Source: Ampullaceana balthica (taxonomy: Eukaryota > Mollusca > Gastropoda > Lymnaeidae). From it: a stretch of DNA of 64,000 nucleotides. The position numbers were made by a program, and so were the translations under genes. The stretch covers positions 62,001 through 126,000 of the forward strand of contig CALYLW010000130.1 in the NCBI GenBank assembly GCA_944989445.1, given 5' to 3'. Below, in pieces: positions 35,688 through 47,474 of the stretch (within the stretch, counting starts at the first letter, position 1; each line of letters opens with the position of its first letter). The notes under the pieces were generated by a model, which saw nothing but the letters and a program-made list of their open reading frames with translations, did no database searches and was not told the origin of the DNA.

Positions 35688-35738
35688 TCAGCAGGGACAC
35701 ACTGGTGGGCCAGTAACACACTGCCCCTGGCCTGTGTG
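35576..35738 (+). ncRNA. Cluster of four consecutive stable hairpins (possible structured RNA or element)
   Basis: Four stem-loops lie in a row. TGACC/GGTCA (35576-35580 with 35587-35591). TCCAGCC/GGCTGGA (35604-35610 with 35619-35625). A two-part stem: GACTGACCT/AGGTCAGTC (35639-35647 with 35673-35681) and CCCGTG/CACGGG (35652-35657 with 35666-35671). CACAC/GTGTG with GGCCAG/CTGGCC (35698-35713 with 35727-35738). The segment is distinctly GC-richer than its surroundings. No known RNA family is recognised. It could be a folded element, a structured 3' region or a decayed transposon. Confidence 0.35.
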
Positions 35739-35831
35739 AGAGGAGTGTGAGTTGGAGAGTGTTGAGGTAGCGCTTGGAGGGAGGACTGACTTGTTAACAT
35801 GTTCATGGACCATTCTTGTAGTGTATTGAGA

Positions 35832-35837
35832 AATAAA
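35832..35837 (+). promoter_or_regulatory. Poly(A) signal AATAAA
   Basis: Canonical hexamer 145 bases after the stop of the 35316-35687 ORF. Confidence 0.4.
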
Positions 35838-35910
35838 CTGTTTTGATATCCTAACCCAGTGAATTGAACTTCATTGTTTTTAATTTAACTTAGCCACCAC
35901 TCGGCTACAC

Positions 35911-36050
35911 AAACTACATGAGGTACTACAAACTACATGAGGTACTACAAACTACATGAGGTACTACAAACTACATGAGGTACTACAAACTACATGAGGT
36001 ACTAAAAACTACATGAGTACTACAAACTACATGAGGTACTACAAACTACA
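35911..36050. repeat. Minisatellite, 19-bp unit (AAACTACATGAGGTACTAC), about 7 copies
   Basis: Exact 19-bp spacing (35911, 35930 and on) with few changes, one copy lacking a base. A run of ten G and CGGGG follows (36056-36069). Confidence 0.95.
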
Positions 36051-36111
36051 TCTGTGGGGGGGGGGCGGGGTGACGGCTGTTACTAACGATGATAGCAACA
36101 ACACGAAAATG

Positions 36112-36330
36112 ACCACCTAGTGCCATCGGGTGTGAGCCAACCTTATCAGGCAAGCTGGACACAATGTCACAACCTGCTCACCACATCTATCCAACGTTGT
36201 AGCTGGTCTGAGCTAGAAGATTTGACCAATTGAAGTGCAAAAGCTCCAATCACAGGTAACCCCGCCTTATGACCTACTTGTAGACCCGCCCCTTGCACTA
36301 GCAACTCTGGCTTTTATGTGTTAGTCCTTG
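36112..36330. repeat. Dispersed repeat, diverged copy 2
   Basis: Resembles 30041-30290 (TGTCACAACCT..TCA..GCAT/ACAT..TA.CCAA and later CTACTTGT). Family not recognised. Confidence 0.4.
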
Positions 36331-36428
36331 GTTAGGGGCTACATAACACTAGGGTTGATTTGAAACTTTCGTTCTCATCATTATACATGGCTATATAAAA
36401 GTAACTTAACCGTACTTAGCCCTTTTTT

Positions 36429-38427
36429 AAATCCCTTATATTAACTTCGCGGCCGTCTCATCATCTCTCTCTGTCTTGGGCTCGGCGGGCGGAAAAACAG
36501 AAGTAAAAGATGACCCACTTCCCATGATCCGATCGAAATGAAATTTGGCACACGGACCCGACTAAACTAACAATGCATCGTATCAAAATTTCAGATCGAT
36601 CGAACGTACGGTAATTAAATTAATGCATTTTTAGTTTATCCTTATATGAGGTATGTAATTTAAATTTACGGTTTGTTATAGTTTTTTTCCCACGTGAAAT
36701 TTTGAGCTGACGCATTGAGGCGACCCAACGAAGCGACGGGCGCTTTTGTTTACATTTTACGTGTCACTCTGAGCTCGGTCAAGCGAATCGGTGACCAGAC
36801 TTTTCCCATCTCCCCCCCCCACCCACCCCCTCCCCCCCCCACTAGGGTTATGATGCAAAGTTGAGTTAAGACAGATTCAGTCAGTAAATGTTTGAAAATA
36901 ATCAATACTGTTAGTTATGTCTCATATATAAGGGATTTATAGTCAAAAACTTTGTTTTTACGGGTTTGTTTTATTAAATCCCTTATATTAACTTCGCGGA
37001 CGTCTCATCATCTCTCTCATGGGCTCGGCGGGCGGAAAAACAAAAGTCGAAAATGACCCACTTCCCGTGATCCGATCGAACTGAAATTTGGCACACTGAC
37101 CCGTCTAACCTAACAATGCATTGTATCAAAATTGCAGATCGATCGAACGTACCGTAATTAAATTAATGCATTTTTAGTTTATCTATATATGAGGTATGTA
37201 ATTTAAATTCACTGTTTGTTATTGTTTTTTTTCCCACGTGAGTTTGAGTTGACGCTTAGACGTCGACCGTCGTGCCGACACCCCCCTCACGTCCCATCCC
37301 CCGTTAAAAGACAGCGGACATCACTCGGTGTCAGTCTGTAAATATTTCTGGCGTTGGAACATAATCAATACTTTTAATTATGACTCAATATAAGGGATTT
37401 ATAGTAGAAAACTTTGTTTTTATGGGTTTGTTTTATTAAATCCCTTATATTAACTTCACCGCCGTCTCTCTCTGTCTGTCGTCATCTCATGGGCGGGCAG
37501 GCGGAAAAACAAAAGTCGAAAATGACCCACTTCCAGTGATTCAATCGAGCTGAAATTTGGAACACGGACCCGTCTCACCTAACAATGCATCGTATCAAAA
37601 TTTCAGATCGATCGAACGTACAGTTATTAAATTAATGCATTTTTAGTTTATCTATATAAACTATATGTATCGGTCGCTATTGTTTACATTTTACTGGTCA
37701 CTTGACTTCACCCTAGCCTTCGGTGAACACATCTCGTGTTTTAACCAGGTAAACCACCTGGAGTTGACTTAACGCGTTGATGCCACCCGTCCATGTCCAC
37801 ACCACGTCCCCCTTTCCCCCAACTTTAAAGCCATGGGAGATAATTTCGGTTTCAGTCTGTAAATGTTTGTCGCGTTTGCACATAATCAATACTTTTAGTT
37901 ATGTCTCATATATAAGGGATTTATAGTCAAAAACTTTGTTTTTACGGGTTTGTTTTATTAAATCCCTTATATTAACTTCATCGCCGTCTCTGTCTTGGGC
38001 TCGCGGTCGGTCGGTCGGGAGGGTGGAAAAACAAAAGTAAAAAATGACCCATTTTCCGTGATGTCATCGAGCTGAAATTTCGTAAATAGGCTCGTGCCAC
38101 CTAACAATGCATCGTGTCAAAATTTCAGATCGATCGATCGTACAGTTATTAAATTAATGTATTTTTTAGTTTTTCTCAATACAACATATGTAATTCAATA
38201 TCACTGTTTGTTATTGTTTTGTTTTTTTCACGTGACGGTTTTGTCATGCTTTGACGCATCCGTCTGGCCCACACTCCCTCCCGTCCCTTCCCCCATTTTT
38301 AAAGCCAGGGGATATCACTCGGTGTCAGTCTGTAAATGTTTGTCGCGTTTGAACATAATCAATACTTTTAGTTATGTCTCATATATAAGGGATTTATAGT
38401 CAAAAACTTTGCTTTTACGGGTCTGTA
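36429..38427 (+). repeat. Array of four TIR-bounded repeat units of about 460-550 bp
   Basis: Units begin AAATCCCTTATATTAACTTC at 36429, 36976, 37438 and 37960 and end ATATAAGGGATTTATAGTC followed by AAAAACTTTGTTTTTACGGG. Start and end contain the same 13-mer in inverted form (AAATCCCTTATAT / ATATAAGGGATTT). Each unit has a conserved core: a GGCGGAAAAACA block, a GACCCACTTCC block, GAAATTTGGCACAC, ACAATGCATCGTATCAAAAT, GATCGATCGAACGTAC, then AATTAATGCATTTTTAG. The middles are more variable and include C-rich runs. No protein is encoded; the 38094-38399 ORF is a shadow. The type of element is uncertain. Confidence 0.85.
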
Positions 38428-38839
38428 ATGACAAGTCATAATAAGTCTTTCATGTCGCTTAAAAAAAATAGTTTTAAGTCAACTAAATTTTTAAAAAAAG
38501 AAATAACATATTTTAGAAACATGTACGAATATTTTTTTTTATTCGAATGAAAAGACAAGAATTACATTTTACCTACAACATTAATAACAATAAATAAGTA
38601 GACTTCTGTAATTTAAATATCATAAACAACAGTTTTTAAAATTTTAAATAAAAATGTTTAAGGCTGAAAATTAATTAAGTATTTATTAGTCTTAACACTT
38701 TGCCCTTTTCCAGTATTTATTTTTAATTTTTTAGAGAATAAGAAACGTCTAAAATCAGAACGATAAGCTTGTATTTCATTTACAATCCAAAAGATTTAAC
38801 TCTTACCTCCCCTATATGTTGCAAAATGAGTGGTGGCAT
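38428..38839. other. AT-rich spacer
   Basis: No feature recognised between the repeat array and the hAT element. Confidence 0.35.
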
Positions 38840-39314
38840 AAGTACTGCAGGGTTGTCCAAACTTTTAGCAAACAGGACCATGTTTCATGTAGTAAAAATA
38901 TGTACAGGGCAAATTACGGTAATCAAAAAATAAATAGACATACGTTGACTTATAACATGCTTTTAAATTATATAATTGCTGGGTTTTGCTATTTTTGAGA
39001 GTGATACTTGGGGGTGGGGGAGGTAACAAAACTATCTCAATTTTCGAGACTTTATAAATATCCTATTCCATCATTAGACATTTTTAAAAAGTGGATAAAT
39101 AATGGCCAAGTTTTTTAATGAACTTGCTTGTTTTCTATCTCGTACCTTACAGTAAATAAAATGTGTTGAAATATAACTAGAGACGAAAATGTTGGGTCAA
39201 AATAATTGTGAGGATGAAATGTTTTACAATTTTCAGCACACCTACACCACATTCATGTCATTTTTTTCGTTAGGCAAAAAATAAAAAAATTTAACAAGAA
39301 TGATATTTGAAATC

Positions 39315-39375
39315 GGACGTCATAGATTGACGTCATCGATTGACGTCATAGATTGACGTCATCGATTGACGTCAT
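39315..39375. repeat. Five 13-bp units each carrying TGACGTCA (CRE-like)
   Basis: Four perfect TGACGTCA palindromes (39328, 39341, 39354, 39367) and one GGACGTCA (39315), spaced exactly 13 bp apart, with TAGAT and TCGAT spacers alternating. TGACGTCA is the consensus cAMP response element bound by CREB/ATF factors. The sequence is plain; any function here is inference. Confidence 0.8.
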
Positions 39376-39759
39376 ATAACTCCATATAAATTCGTCTTTT
39401 TGTAAAGAATACTCACCCTGGTAAACAATAAAACGACATGCTATTTTTTCAATCATTTAATATCCTCGCATTTAGTACTTAAAACTACGGGCAGCGGAAA
39501 TTAACGATTACTTTCTCGATTAATCGTAAAAACGATTAAATTATTTTTTAACGATTAATCGACCCATCACTTAAAATTTATTTGAAGTCAAAATGTAAAT
39601 AAAAATTTAAAAAAATAGCGGCCGATAAATAATAAATTTCCTGACGAATACACGAACATTTTTTTTTGTAAACTATGGACTGACGGGAATGTTCAAAATG
39701 TTGATAAAGTTTGCCTACCATGCTTCCAACACTTCGCCTACTTATCAAACCAAACGAAA

Positions 39760-40080
39760 AGCGTATTAAGCTAATTGCAGTAATGGAGTCAGACACAAAA
39801 AATGACGACAGTCCTTTTGATGAATTACTGCGTTAAAAAATCGAGATGAAAGTTCCTGAATCCATTAACCCTCTAAAATGGTGGAAACTTAATGAGCACC
39901 GATATCCAATAACGTCATTTCTTGCCAAAACAGTTTTGTGTATACCAGTAACCTCAGTTCCATGTGAATGATTGTTCAGCTCGGCTGGTTATATTTTCAA
40001 TTAGACCCACCCATCACTTGAACCAAATAATGTCAACACATTTGTCTTTTTGCATAGTTGGTTAAAAGATGACATATAAA
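39760..40080 (+). pseudogene. Decayed hAT transposase, C-terminal dimerisation region
   Basis: In one plus frame, interrupted by stops, the segment reads [20 protein letters not shown], then [20 protein letters not shown], then LFSSAGYIF and NVNTFVFLHSWL. This is the hAT C-terminal signature (PL-WW, FP-type segment, LxIPxTSVPxE, FSSAG, hydrophobic FL end). In-frame stops lie at the usual arginine after CE, after YIF, and upstream near 39835. N-terminal domains are absent or unreadable, so it is dead. Confidence 0.8.
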
Positions 40081-40411
40081 CGAGACATTCCAGTATAATT
40101 TAGATTTTCAACAAGAACATTTAATAAGTGTTTCTTATGACATCATAAATTTTAAATTTTGGCTTTAATCGAAATTAACGATTAATTATTCGTTAATTTT
40201 TCAAAAATTAAAGATTAAATTTAAATTTATCGTTAACAGATCTTCTTAAAACATTTGAAAATTTTGGCTTTTTATACATATGATGTTATCGTGGGTACAG
40301 AAAACATTCACGAGTAAGTTTATTATGGAAGATGACATCGTGGGTCATTTAAAATTTAACCGCGGGCTATATAGGCCCGCGGGCCGAACTTTGGACACCC
40401 ATGACGTACTG

Positions 40412-40797
40412 TCAGAGTCATAAAAAATATTTAAACAACATACAGTAGTAGTTTGAGATACGAAAGCCTTACCATACGAAAAACTTGACTTTGGAAACAA
40501 GAGTCCAAGTGTTATATTTTCTTGTCCTATAGTAATAAAAGTTGTCCTATAGCCTATAGTACTAAAGGAAATAGATACCAAAAGGGGGGCCTCGGAGTAG
40601 AGTAGATCAATCTCTGATAGTAGGCGAAGAGGAATCTTAAAATGAACTGAACAAAAGGTCAATTTGAATTGAAGAAATTGTTGAAAATTTTAAAAGTTTA
40701 TTTAAAAATTAATTAATTAAAAATTAGTGTTTAAGTTCGATGACATGTTTTAATGTTTTCTTCTAAAATTGAGTCAAGAGTTTTGTGCCATTTGTGA
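40412..40797. other. AT-rich spacer
   Basis: The minus-strand ORF at 40345-40662 has no recognisable domain and partly overlaps the hAT end. Not called as a gene. Confidence 0.35.
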
Positions 40798-40984
40798 ATG
40801 GTAAGTTCTCGTTCTCTGCCACGTCACAGTTTCTGCCTTCTTTCCTCCTTACCACCACTATCACCTTCGGACATCACCTCACTCCAAATAATGGTAAGTT
40901 CTCGTTCTCTGCCACGTCACAGTTTCTGCCTTCTTTCTTCCTATGCCGCCACTATCACCTTCGGACATCGCCTCACTCCAAATT
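40798..40984. repeat. Two-copy tandem repeat, 93-bp unit
   Basis: ATGGTAAGTTCTCGTTCTCT at 40798 and again at 40891; the following CCACGTCACAGTTTC and CACTATCACCTTCGGACATC also recur. Both copies carry ATG followed by a splice-donor-like GTAAGT. 93 bp is 31 codons, so a plus ORF spans both; no domain is seen. Confidence 0.85.
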
Positions 40985-42224
40985 TAAGCTTCTGCATTTT
41001 GCTATTAATGTTATTAATATTTTTTTAACCAGTTCTGTAATTTATTCAATTAGTTTTTAGGGGTTTGATGCTATCTACACAGTTGTATGCACTGCAGGAT
41101 ATTTAATTTAAAAAAAATAATTAAAAGTTGTGTTTTCGTAGAGCTTGGAGCTACTTTCATTATTAAAGTTGACTTGTCTTAAGAAAAATCTGCGAAGCGA
41201 AAGCGAATACGGAGCGAACTAATTTCGTATCTCAAGGTATAACTGTATTTCTATTTAATAATTGAATAAATCAAATTTACCAAAATTACCAATTCTTTAA
41301 ATTAAAAACAAATATTTTGATAAATAATTTGATAAATATTTTGATAAATATTTTGATAAATATTTTGATAATTATATTTTTAACTACTGTCTCGTCTTGA
41401 TTATAATTTAAAATAAATACACAAATATATTTTTTTTCTGTGAGTTTGCTGTAATTTGATAAAAGAAAAATAGTTAATAATATTTAAGTAAAACAAAAAC
41501 GAAGGTTAAGATTTAAGAACTATTTATATTACCGGCAGCTGCTGTCTTGATGCATTAATGAATATGTATCGCTAGATTTAAATAATGGCAACTACATGTA
41601 CATGGCAGCCCTAATTTGCTAACCCATGTTTATATGAATATGTGTGTATATATATATATATATTATAGTGTATATAATATGAATGAGATTTAACAATAAA
41701 AATAATTTTTTGATGTTTCATTTAAAAAGAATGCCATAAAATTTAGCTATAATTTTTTCTAGTGAAATGATTTCGTTTATTTTTTAAACAGAGAAAGAAA
41801 TGTTCTGAATTTATAATTGCCTTAAAACATATTTTAAAGATTCCAAAACTATTTAGGAGTTTGTAGAGAAAAATTCCTATATTTCCGTTTCAAATGCGTG
41901 GCAAGCTTACAGTAAACCTTTCAATATTTACAACAGTTATTTCAACTTCTTTAATTTAAATTGAAAAGGAAATAAAAATCTTACTTCACACACGAAGATT
42001 CTTAATCTTAACACACACACAATAGATGCCGACATTCGTTTCAGAGTTGCAAGAGAATATTAACCATGTTTATATAGATGAGAACTGGATTTTTACGATT
42101 TAAAGCTAATACCCATCTAAACATGGCGATGTAGCAATATTAGAAATAATTCCATATAACGAAATAATTTCAAGCGAATATATAAAAATACAAGAGAAAA
42201 GTTTAATGCTTAAAAGGTACGAGT
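40985..42224. other. AT-rich sequence with microsatellites
   Basis: Contains a GATAAATATTTT-type 13-bp repeat (about 41320-41370) and a TA run near 41650-41663. No gene supported. Confidence 0.45.
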
Positions 42225-44721
42225 GCTAAGTGCAGTGGCGTAGCTAGAACTTTTGCCGTCCGGGGCGGTCTCCGATTTGCCGCCCTTTTTAGGGGCCGTC
42301 CTGGGGGGGGGCCTTACACATTTGTTACCATGGGGGGAGGGGTGTTTAAGAAATGTGACGTCTCATCAAAACGCGCAACTTTAAATAAAATTTCCACGTA
42401 AATATTTGATTACTGACACTTTATTTAATGACGTTTATGTAAAATGCGTGCTACGATATTAGAATGCAGCGTTACACTAAAATCATACTTAACTGACAAT
42501 TTTTTTAATTTGAAACATGCTCATTTTCAAACAGAAAATACGGCTTTTAATCGGGGGAGGGAGGTCAAAGCCTTGAGACGTCTTATTGAAGAAGGGTCTA
42601 AGATTGTGTGACGACGTGTGACGAGGGGGTAAGTGGTGAAAAATCTGCCAAAATCGCGTGACGTCATTTGTGGACGGCCAGTTAGTCCATTATATTATGA
42701 TTTTTATCAATTAATAAACATGAATGTTATGGTTTTTATAAATTAAGAAATATGAATAAACAATTGTAATTGAAACGAAGTAAAAATGGGGAACACGTTT
42801 ACCATTGCATGCCATATTTATGTAAGCAGTAATAAAAGAGGCCGCATAAGATTATATACATATAAATACAAATTTACAAAATACAAGATACTTTTTTAAA
42901 GACCACAAGAAAGCTACTGAGGTAGCAGGTCGTCGTCCCCCCTCCCCCAAATGAGACAAAACATATTCCAAAATTACACACAAAAAACATTACCAATCAC
43001 TATTCTTTTATTTTGTATTTATAAATAAACGATTTTTTTTACAAACAAAGAAAGTGTATACATTAGTATTTAATCACATTTATACATTTACTTTCCTAAC
43101 TTTCATAATAGAAAAATCGTGTATTATTCTATCAAAATTAAAATTATCTGTGATATCTTGTTCTATGGACAGTATTGCAAGATTTTATTTACTTTAATCG
43201 CTCATTGTGGAACGAAGATAATTTTTATCAACTTCAGTTTTGAGAAGCTCCTTTCATAACTAGCGACACAGTTGATAGCAATAGTTGAAAAAATTCATAG
43301 CAAAATTATAATGTTGGGTACAGAATTCTCCAATCTATACTGTTGAATAAATTTTAATAGATCAAAGGGGCCTTTTCCCCCGGTTTTCTAACATAATGCC
43401 TTTTCTTGTAGTGTATGTATACTACAGCCATAAAAACCTGGATCCTTTTTCTTACCATATTGAACTGTTCTTTATCAATGTCAATAGAGTAATTTATTTG
43501 ATGTTCAAATGCTTCATTTAGTAGGTTACACGGTATTACGAATATTTTCTTGCAAGGACACACAACTCATCAACGCGTTCTTTTATTTTCTTTCATAATT
43601 CCATCAATGTATAAAAAACATTTCTCGTTGTACTTCTTGTTCTAAAAATAGAACCGTCTTCTGAATTTTCCCTACTCATATTTTTTTTCTCCTTCGAACT
43701 CGGCGTTCAGTTGATATTTCCATCTCTTCACAAATTGTTTGCTTGATATAACATCATTTTGTATTAGCACATCTTTGTTCCATGCAATGACTTTGCATTA
43801 ATTTTAAAAAATGACGGATTCCCATAAATTGAGATAACATAGAAAATAAAAAGATTACATTGAATTGAGTAAAATTCAAGCATCTAATTTCGTTTTCCTA
43901 GTTACTTCATCAGATGTCAAATTTTCCAAGACGATTGAAATTTAAAGTATGTCTTTTTCGAAATTATTATGACTGTTGTGGTGTTTATTATCAGAGAAAT
44001 TTGAATACTTACATATTCTTGTCATCAATCTTCATAATTCTCTATAAATAGATGAATTCAAATTATTTACACATTACTTTTATTGGATAGGCGTAACATG
44101 TTTAATGAATAACCGTATTTTAATGAAAAACACAAATTATGTGTGCTACTCAAATGCAATAAAAACAACATAAATTTATTTTTTAATAACTTACCTTACA
44201 ATAATTTTCTGAAAGCTAAAACATTAATATAAATTACTACTTGCAAGTTAAACACAATATTTGAACCACCATGCCTTTAGGTACGTGTTCGCGTATCATT
44301 CTGCGAATGTCAAAATTCCACGTAAAAACTGTCGTGGCGATATTAATAGCACATATTATTCGTCCCAGCGTGATGTGCTTTTTGCGTAATTTTCTTATAA
44401 AAGAGTCATCTGTGACTTATACCGCTTAGTTTTCAAAACAAATGGATACCTTTTTTGAGCGATTAAAATTTTATGAACGGTTTTGCGTTAGTTATAATAT
44501 ACACTATGTAATTAAAAAAAATGTTGTGTGAATCCGTTAATTAAGACTCAAAATTACAAATATTTTTGTTTCACCTTGATTTTCCCCCTTCAAAAGAAAA
44601 AGGACGGTTGTCGGAAATGGTTGTACTTTTCAAATGCCCACAAATTCCGCCCCCTTAATGAGTGCCGCCCGGGGCGGACCGCCCCCACACCGCCCTCCCT
44701 AGCTACGCCACTGACTAAGTG
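42225..44721 (-). mobile_element. hAT-type element (2481 bp) with perfect 15-bp terminal inverted repeats
   Basis: Both ends, each read inward, begin CAGTGGCGTAGCTAG, followed by GGGGCGG-rich subterminal sequence. Flanks GCTAAGTG (42225-42232) and ACTAAGTG (44714-44721) match at 7 of 8, as expected for an 8-bp hAT duplication. Transposase remnants lie on the minus strand in the middle. No intact ORF remains. Confidence 0.85.
43080..43290 (-). pseudogene. Decayed hAT transposase C-terminus
   Basis: Read on the minus strand, broken by stops, the segment gives KELLKTEVDKNYLRSTMSD and then NLAILSIEQDITDNFNFDRI. This matches the C-terminal dimerisation region of the TTF/ZMYM-like hAT transposase group (consensus of the KLKLIKNYLRSTMSQERL type, then LAILSIE). 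Further upstream remnants (43354-43700, for example FHLFTVLLF-like noise and an EQFN..RKRIQVF frame) are too worn to place. Confidence 0.75.
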
Positions 44722-45690
44722 CAATTTTTAAAAAAAATATAACAAATAATAATACGCATTATTCGTATTATATTCCCGTTCATTTAATTTAAAATTTAAA
44801 AAATATTGACTATTAAGTTTTATGATCATGACTTTATGAACAATGATTTGATTAATTGTTCATTTAAAAAATGTTAAGCCAGGTAATAGTTTTTATTCCC
44901 TAGCTTTCCATAATAATAATAATTTTAAAAAATAAATAAAATTAAATTAATAAAATAATAGTAATAATTTTAAAATGAACGTGTGTATTAATTTTATTAT
45001 TTTTTTGTTTATAAAATATAATTGAACATTTTAAATTCAAATAAAATAAAACAAAATAAAAAATCAGAAACATAATTTTTCATAAGCGTTAAAACACATT
45101 GTGAAATGAGATAAAATTAAGAGAATTTTATTTACACTAAATAAATATAAAGGGTTAAAGCTTATATTTGATATATTCATCACATGATTTCATAATTACT
45201 TCCTTGATGTTTGGAAATTGAAAACTGTTAATTTATAGCTGACAAAATTTAATCTCGACAAGTTAATTTAAAAAAAATAATCTTCAAATTAATTTACTAT
45301 GGTAAGTTTTAAAGAAATTTCACTTGAAAAAAATGTATGAAAATTGCATATTTATTTAAACTGAAATTTAATAAAAGAATTATATTTATTTTCTTTCAAT
45401 ACAGCCTTGATGTTTTTAAAAAGCGTGTTTTATACAGATTTATTTATTTGAATATTTGAAACTAAAATATTTGACAATACGTAGTGTTTTAGTTTGTTTA
45501 TGAAGAAAATAAAAAATTATAAATGTAAAATTTATTTAAAAATGAGGATCTATTATATTCAGGAAACAATTTATTTGATAAAATTTATAACCCTCTTTCA
45601 AACAGCCCTTTTTGAATTTATCACTTGAATGTTGGCTATAGTATCCTGAGTAGCTTTAAAAATTTACGTTAATCTATCGCTAACAGATGT
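44722..45690. other. Very AT-rich intergenic sequence
   Basis: Long AATAAAATTAA-type stretches; no gene seen. Confidence 0.45.
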
Positions 45691-45926
45691 CGTTAGCATC
45701 TATAAGCCACGACCCCAGTCAGTTTGATTAATCCAATCCGAGACACAATCGATGAGTGACCAGCGTCCAGACACTGGGCAGCCAACTAGCCGGCCACGAC
45801 CAGGATAGTTAATCTAATCATAACATAAGACGGACGGACTAACGAAGCGGAAAGAATCCAATCTAGCCTGGCTGTCCGGTGTTTGTTTTGGCCAAATTGT
45901 GGGCCGCCACCAGCAGATGGCGCGTC
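45690..45926. other. GC-richer unique block
   Basis: About 240 bp of balanced-composition, non-repetitive sequence with GACGGACGGACTAACGAAGC and AGCCGGCCACGACC, in contrast to about 1 kb of AT-rich DNA on its left. No ORF or known motif. It could be a regulatory region or an old element. Confidence 0.25.
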
Positions 45927-46053
45927 GGTCAGCAAGTAGAATGTTGGTCAGTAAGTAGAATATTGGTCAGCAAGTAGAATGTTGGTAAGCAAGTATAACG
46001 TTGTTTAGCAATTATAGAATGTTGGTTTCCAAGTAGAATGTTGGTTAGCAAAA
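45927..46053. repeat. Minisatellite, 19-bp unit (GGTCAGCAAGTAGAATGTT), about 6-7 copies
   Basis: Copies at 45927, 45946 and 45965 are regular; later ones are degenerate and of variable length. Confidence 0.85.
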
Positions 46054-46119
46054 GTATAAGTTTAATCTTTTCTTCCTTGTAAAACTTTTCGTTGAGCAGC
46101 TTATTGATTTCTATACCTG

Positions 46120-46210
46120 CAATATTGGCGTTAAGACTTGTGTTCTGTGCAATAATGGCTTTAAGACTTGTGTTCTGTTCAATATTGGCGTTAACACTTG
46201 TGTTCTGTTT
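46120..46210. repeat. Three-copy repeat, 30-bp unit
   Basis: AATATTGGCGTTAAGACTTG begins copies at 46121, 46151 and 46181. Confidence 0.9.
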
Positions 46211-47260
46211 TATTTTTTTCTGGATTTTAAAAAAAATTGCAATAACATGACCATTCAATGTCAGATTTACAAAATTACCAAATAATGAAGAAAAAAAGAT
46301 TTATTCCTGAGAAATAAATTGACTAATCAACGTAAGTTAACTGACCAACCAATGGCGGAAAACAAAACTATGTAGCAAATATGAGAGACATATTTTGAGC
46401 AACGAATCAAATACAAATAAATTGACCAAGCATATACATATAGATAAAGACAAACATATGGATACATATACATATAGATAAACATATGGATACATATAAA
46501 ATACATATTGAACATATATAAAAAAAATATTTTCGAAATAAGTTTTTTTCACTTTTGGAGTTAGAGTAAATGTTAAAACATAAGTATTTTAATTTCTTTA
46601 GTTCCCCATGCCGTATCAAAATCTTGGAGAGAATGACGTCATGTATATTTCATAATTATTTCTGTTTAAAAATACAGAACGAAATATCTTATTTCAAGTT
46701 GCTGCTTACATCCAGTAACGTAGATGCGTCAAACTTTTCCTAATAATTTCATCAGAGTAGATGCGTCAATCTTTTCCTGAGCTTCCAATAAACGATAGTG
46801 AGACTACATTGAAAAACTTCTCTAAATAAAGATATTCATGTTAAAATAATATTTATACTTTTTATAACTAAGAAATCATAAAATATTATAATTAATCTTA
46901 AAAATAAAGTTTTTTTTCCACCATATTTATGATAAACCAGCAAGTTTTTCTTCGTCCTTAAAAAATATTTACTTGATAACATCTGTGCATTCATGTTAAT
47001 ATAGACGAAATGTCCCCACCCCCACTCTCTTTCTCTCATAAGTTGACGGATTCATTGAGCTCCAGACAATAAAAATCAAAATAAACGTGTTGATAACCGC
47101 TCTGATCTCAATATAAACTTGTTGATAACCGCTCTGGTCGGTCAAAATGAATGTAAAATGAAATTAAACACTCCAGTTGTTATTGAAATAACATATCAGT
47201 AACTGCCATTGGCATCATCACAAGTAGTTGTACGAGAACTTTCTTTTTTATTTTTCAAAT
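46211..47260. other. AT-rich intergenic sequence
   Basis: Contains imperfect CATATAGATAAACATATGGA repeats (46425-46500). Overlapping minus ORFs there are simple-sequence artefacts. Confidence 0.45.
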
Positions 47261-47474
47261 TTTAATCATCTATATATATAATTCTCTTCATGGGACCATG
47301 CGAGGCAAGCAAGCTGCAAGTATGTACAACCGAGCATGACGAATGACCCTCGCTCGGGTCAACTAAACACTGTTGGCAAGCGTGTTGGGATGAAATGAAA
47401 AAAAAGGGGGGGGTTGGAGTGGGTGGCAACAATGCACTTGCGTTCACTTGCATTGTACCTTCACAGTAAATGTG

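Larger units (their letters stand above)
38840..40411 (+). mobile_element. hAT-type element (1556 bp) with 8-bp target duplication
   Basis: AAGTACTG (38840-38847) and ACGTACTG (40404-40411) flank ends CAGGGTTGTCCAAACTT and, reversed, CATGGGTGTCCAAAGTT (14 of 17 match). Inside lie a TGACGTCA cluster (39315-39375), AT-rich inverted motifs of the AACGATTAATCG type near 39505-39560 and 40170-40235, and a decayed hAT transposase C-terminus between them. The AACGATTAATCG motifs resemble the ends of another hAT group, so a second element may be nested within the first; I could not find clean inner boundaries. Confidence 0.8.

Noticed and set aside
40785..41060. 91-aa ORF spanning a two-copy 93-bp repeat
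   Set aside because: A second frame is open over the same stretch, there is no domain, and the period explains the length.
43354..43563. Independent 69-aa gene on the minus strand
   Set aside because: It lies inside the hAT element between transposase relics and has no recognisable domain of its own.
46327..46619. Overlapping minus ORFs rich in Tyr, Met, Cys and Ile
   Set aside because: Three frames are open together over CATATAGATAAACATATG-type simple sequence.
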